From Pseudoalteromonas luteoviolacea (GTDB lineage: Bacteria; Pseudomonadota; Gammaproteobacteria; Enterobacterales; Alteromonadaceae): a stretch of 64,000 nucleotides of DNA. The translations under genes were made by a program, and so were the position numbers. Location: NCBI RefSeq assembly GCF_001696455.1, contig NZ_MAUJ01000010.1:62001-126000 (forward strand). Direction: 5' to 3'. Below the pieces are notes generated by a model. It ran no database searches. It was not told the DNA's origin and saw only the letters and a list, made by a program, of their open reading frames with translations. Positions within the stretch are counted from its first letter, which is position 1, and every line of letters begins with the position of its first letter. Below, one piece after another: positions 63,578 through 64,000 of this stretch.

Positions 63578-63637
63578 TTTGAGCATTTGTTTTCCACTTA
63601 ATTGACAATTTGCGTTATTTTTAAGAGGTCAAAAACT

Positions 63638-63814
63638 ATGTCCGACAAAAATGGACCCAGTGTCGAAGAAATCATCTCACAGTTGAGTGATTCTGCACTT
63701 GCTGACACCGTGGGGTTAATGATGCAGAACGCGGTGACTGCGCAGCAAAGTGCGCAAACTTATACATCAGCGTCCGTCTCTTCCGCCTGTGCTCTGATCC
63801 TCGCACAAGGTTGA
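63638..63814 (+). CDS. Short Reb-type protein
   Basis: 58 residues: LADTVGLMMQNAVTAQQSAQ and a C-terminal SVSSACALIL. It is the tail-less version of the protein at 62599-62979. ATG 63638 has AGAGG 8 bases upstream. Its stop is 9 bases before the next gene. Confidence 0.72.
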   Translation: MSDKNGPSVEEIISQLSDSALADTVGLMMQNAVTAQQSAQTYTSASVSSACALILAQG

Positions 63815-63823
63815 TAAATTACC

Positions 63824-64000
63824 ATGGCAGACAAAACTGCAGCATTGATCAAAGCTCAGCAAGCAGTTGCACAGTCAACATCCATGGCGGTGCAAGACGC
63901 AACCGATAACTTGCGTAATTTAAGTACCATCACTACCACGGCTATTGGTGTTGCGCTTTCTCAGCTACTTGCAACGGGCGATCCGAAATATGTCAAAGTC
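63824..64000 (+). CDS. Reb-associated protein, ATDNLRNL type, 3' truncated by the window
   Basis: 59 codons visible, running off the window. QQAVAQSTSMAVQDATDNLRNL and TTTAIGVALSQLLATGD match the protein at 62151-62447 closely, so the gene pair marks a block duplication. About 35 more codons are expected. Confidence 0.75.
   Translation, partial: MADKTAALIKAQQAVAQSTSMAVQDATDNLRNLSTITTTAIGVALSQLLATGDPKYVKV

Overview
The window looks like chromosomal DNA of a marine gammaproteobacterium, most likely Pseudoalteromonas or a close relative. This is judged from the protein style (FabR/desaturase, SthA, leuABCD with a leader peptide), moderate GC, and an alterobactin-type siderophore assembly line, a compound class known from that genus. 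The genus call is inference.

Region 1 (1-44629) is an iron-acquisition island. At the left edge a + strand operon supplies catechol chemistry: the end of a VibH/EntF-type condensation protein and entA (2,3-dihydroxybenzoate synthesis). Convergent to it is a PepSY membrane protein / two small membrane proteins / TonB-dependent receptor operon. From 43799 down to 5890, all on the - strand, lie a PvdQ-like periplasmic acylase, an MbtH-like protein and a six-gene NRPS/PKS assembly line. In biosynthetic order it reads FAAL-T-C-A(Lys-like)-T | KS-AT-KR-ACP | C-A(Ser)-T-E-C-A(Gly)-T-C-A(basic)-T-C | I-A(Asp)-T | C-A(Gly)-T-C-TauD | I-A(Asp)-T-TE. My reading of the specificity codes gives acyl-(4,8-diamino-3-hydroxyoctanoate)-D-Ser-Gly-basic-bOHAsp-Gly-bOHAsp, the peptide order I remember for alterobactin (basic = Arg). 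The fatty-acyl starter plus the PvdQ-like acylase suggests a pyoverdine-style acylated precursor that is trimmed in the periplasm, with the catechol added in trans. Two single-base frameshifts interrupt the PKS and the largest NRPS, both in short homopolymers. An ECF sigma factor with a Fur box stands at the right end. Two promoters in the uptake operon carry the spacing and sequence of PvdS-type boxes.

Region 2 (44637-58933) is mostly housekeeping: a TerB-like protein, a small lipoprotein, a secreted protein, leuABCD with a Leu-rich leader peptide and attenuator, fabR with its operator and a fatty-acid desaturase, sthA, a cupredoxin-like/porin-like pair, and a GH97 alpha-glucosidase.

Region 3 (58934-64000) is an R-body (reb) locus: a regulator joining a degenerate sigma54-type AAA+ domain to an AraC DNA-binding domain, then at least ten small genes, most of them RebB-related, running off the right edge. 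No tRNA, rRNA, CRISPR array, insertion sequence or prophage was seen.
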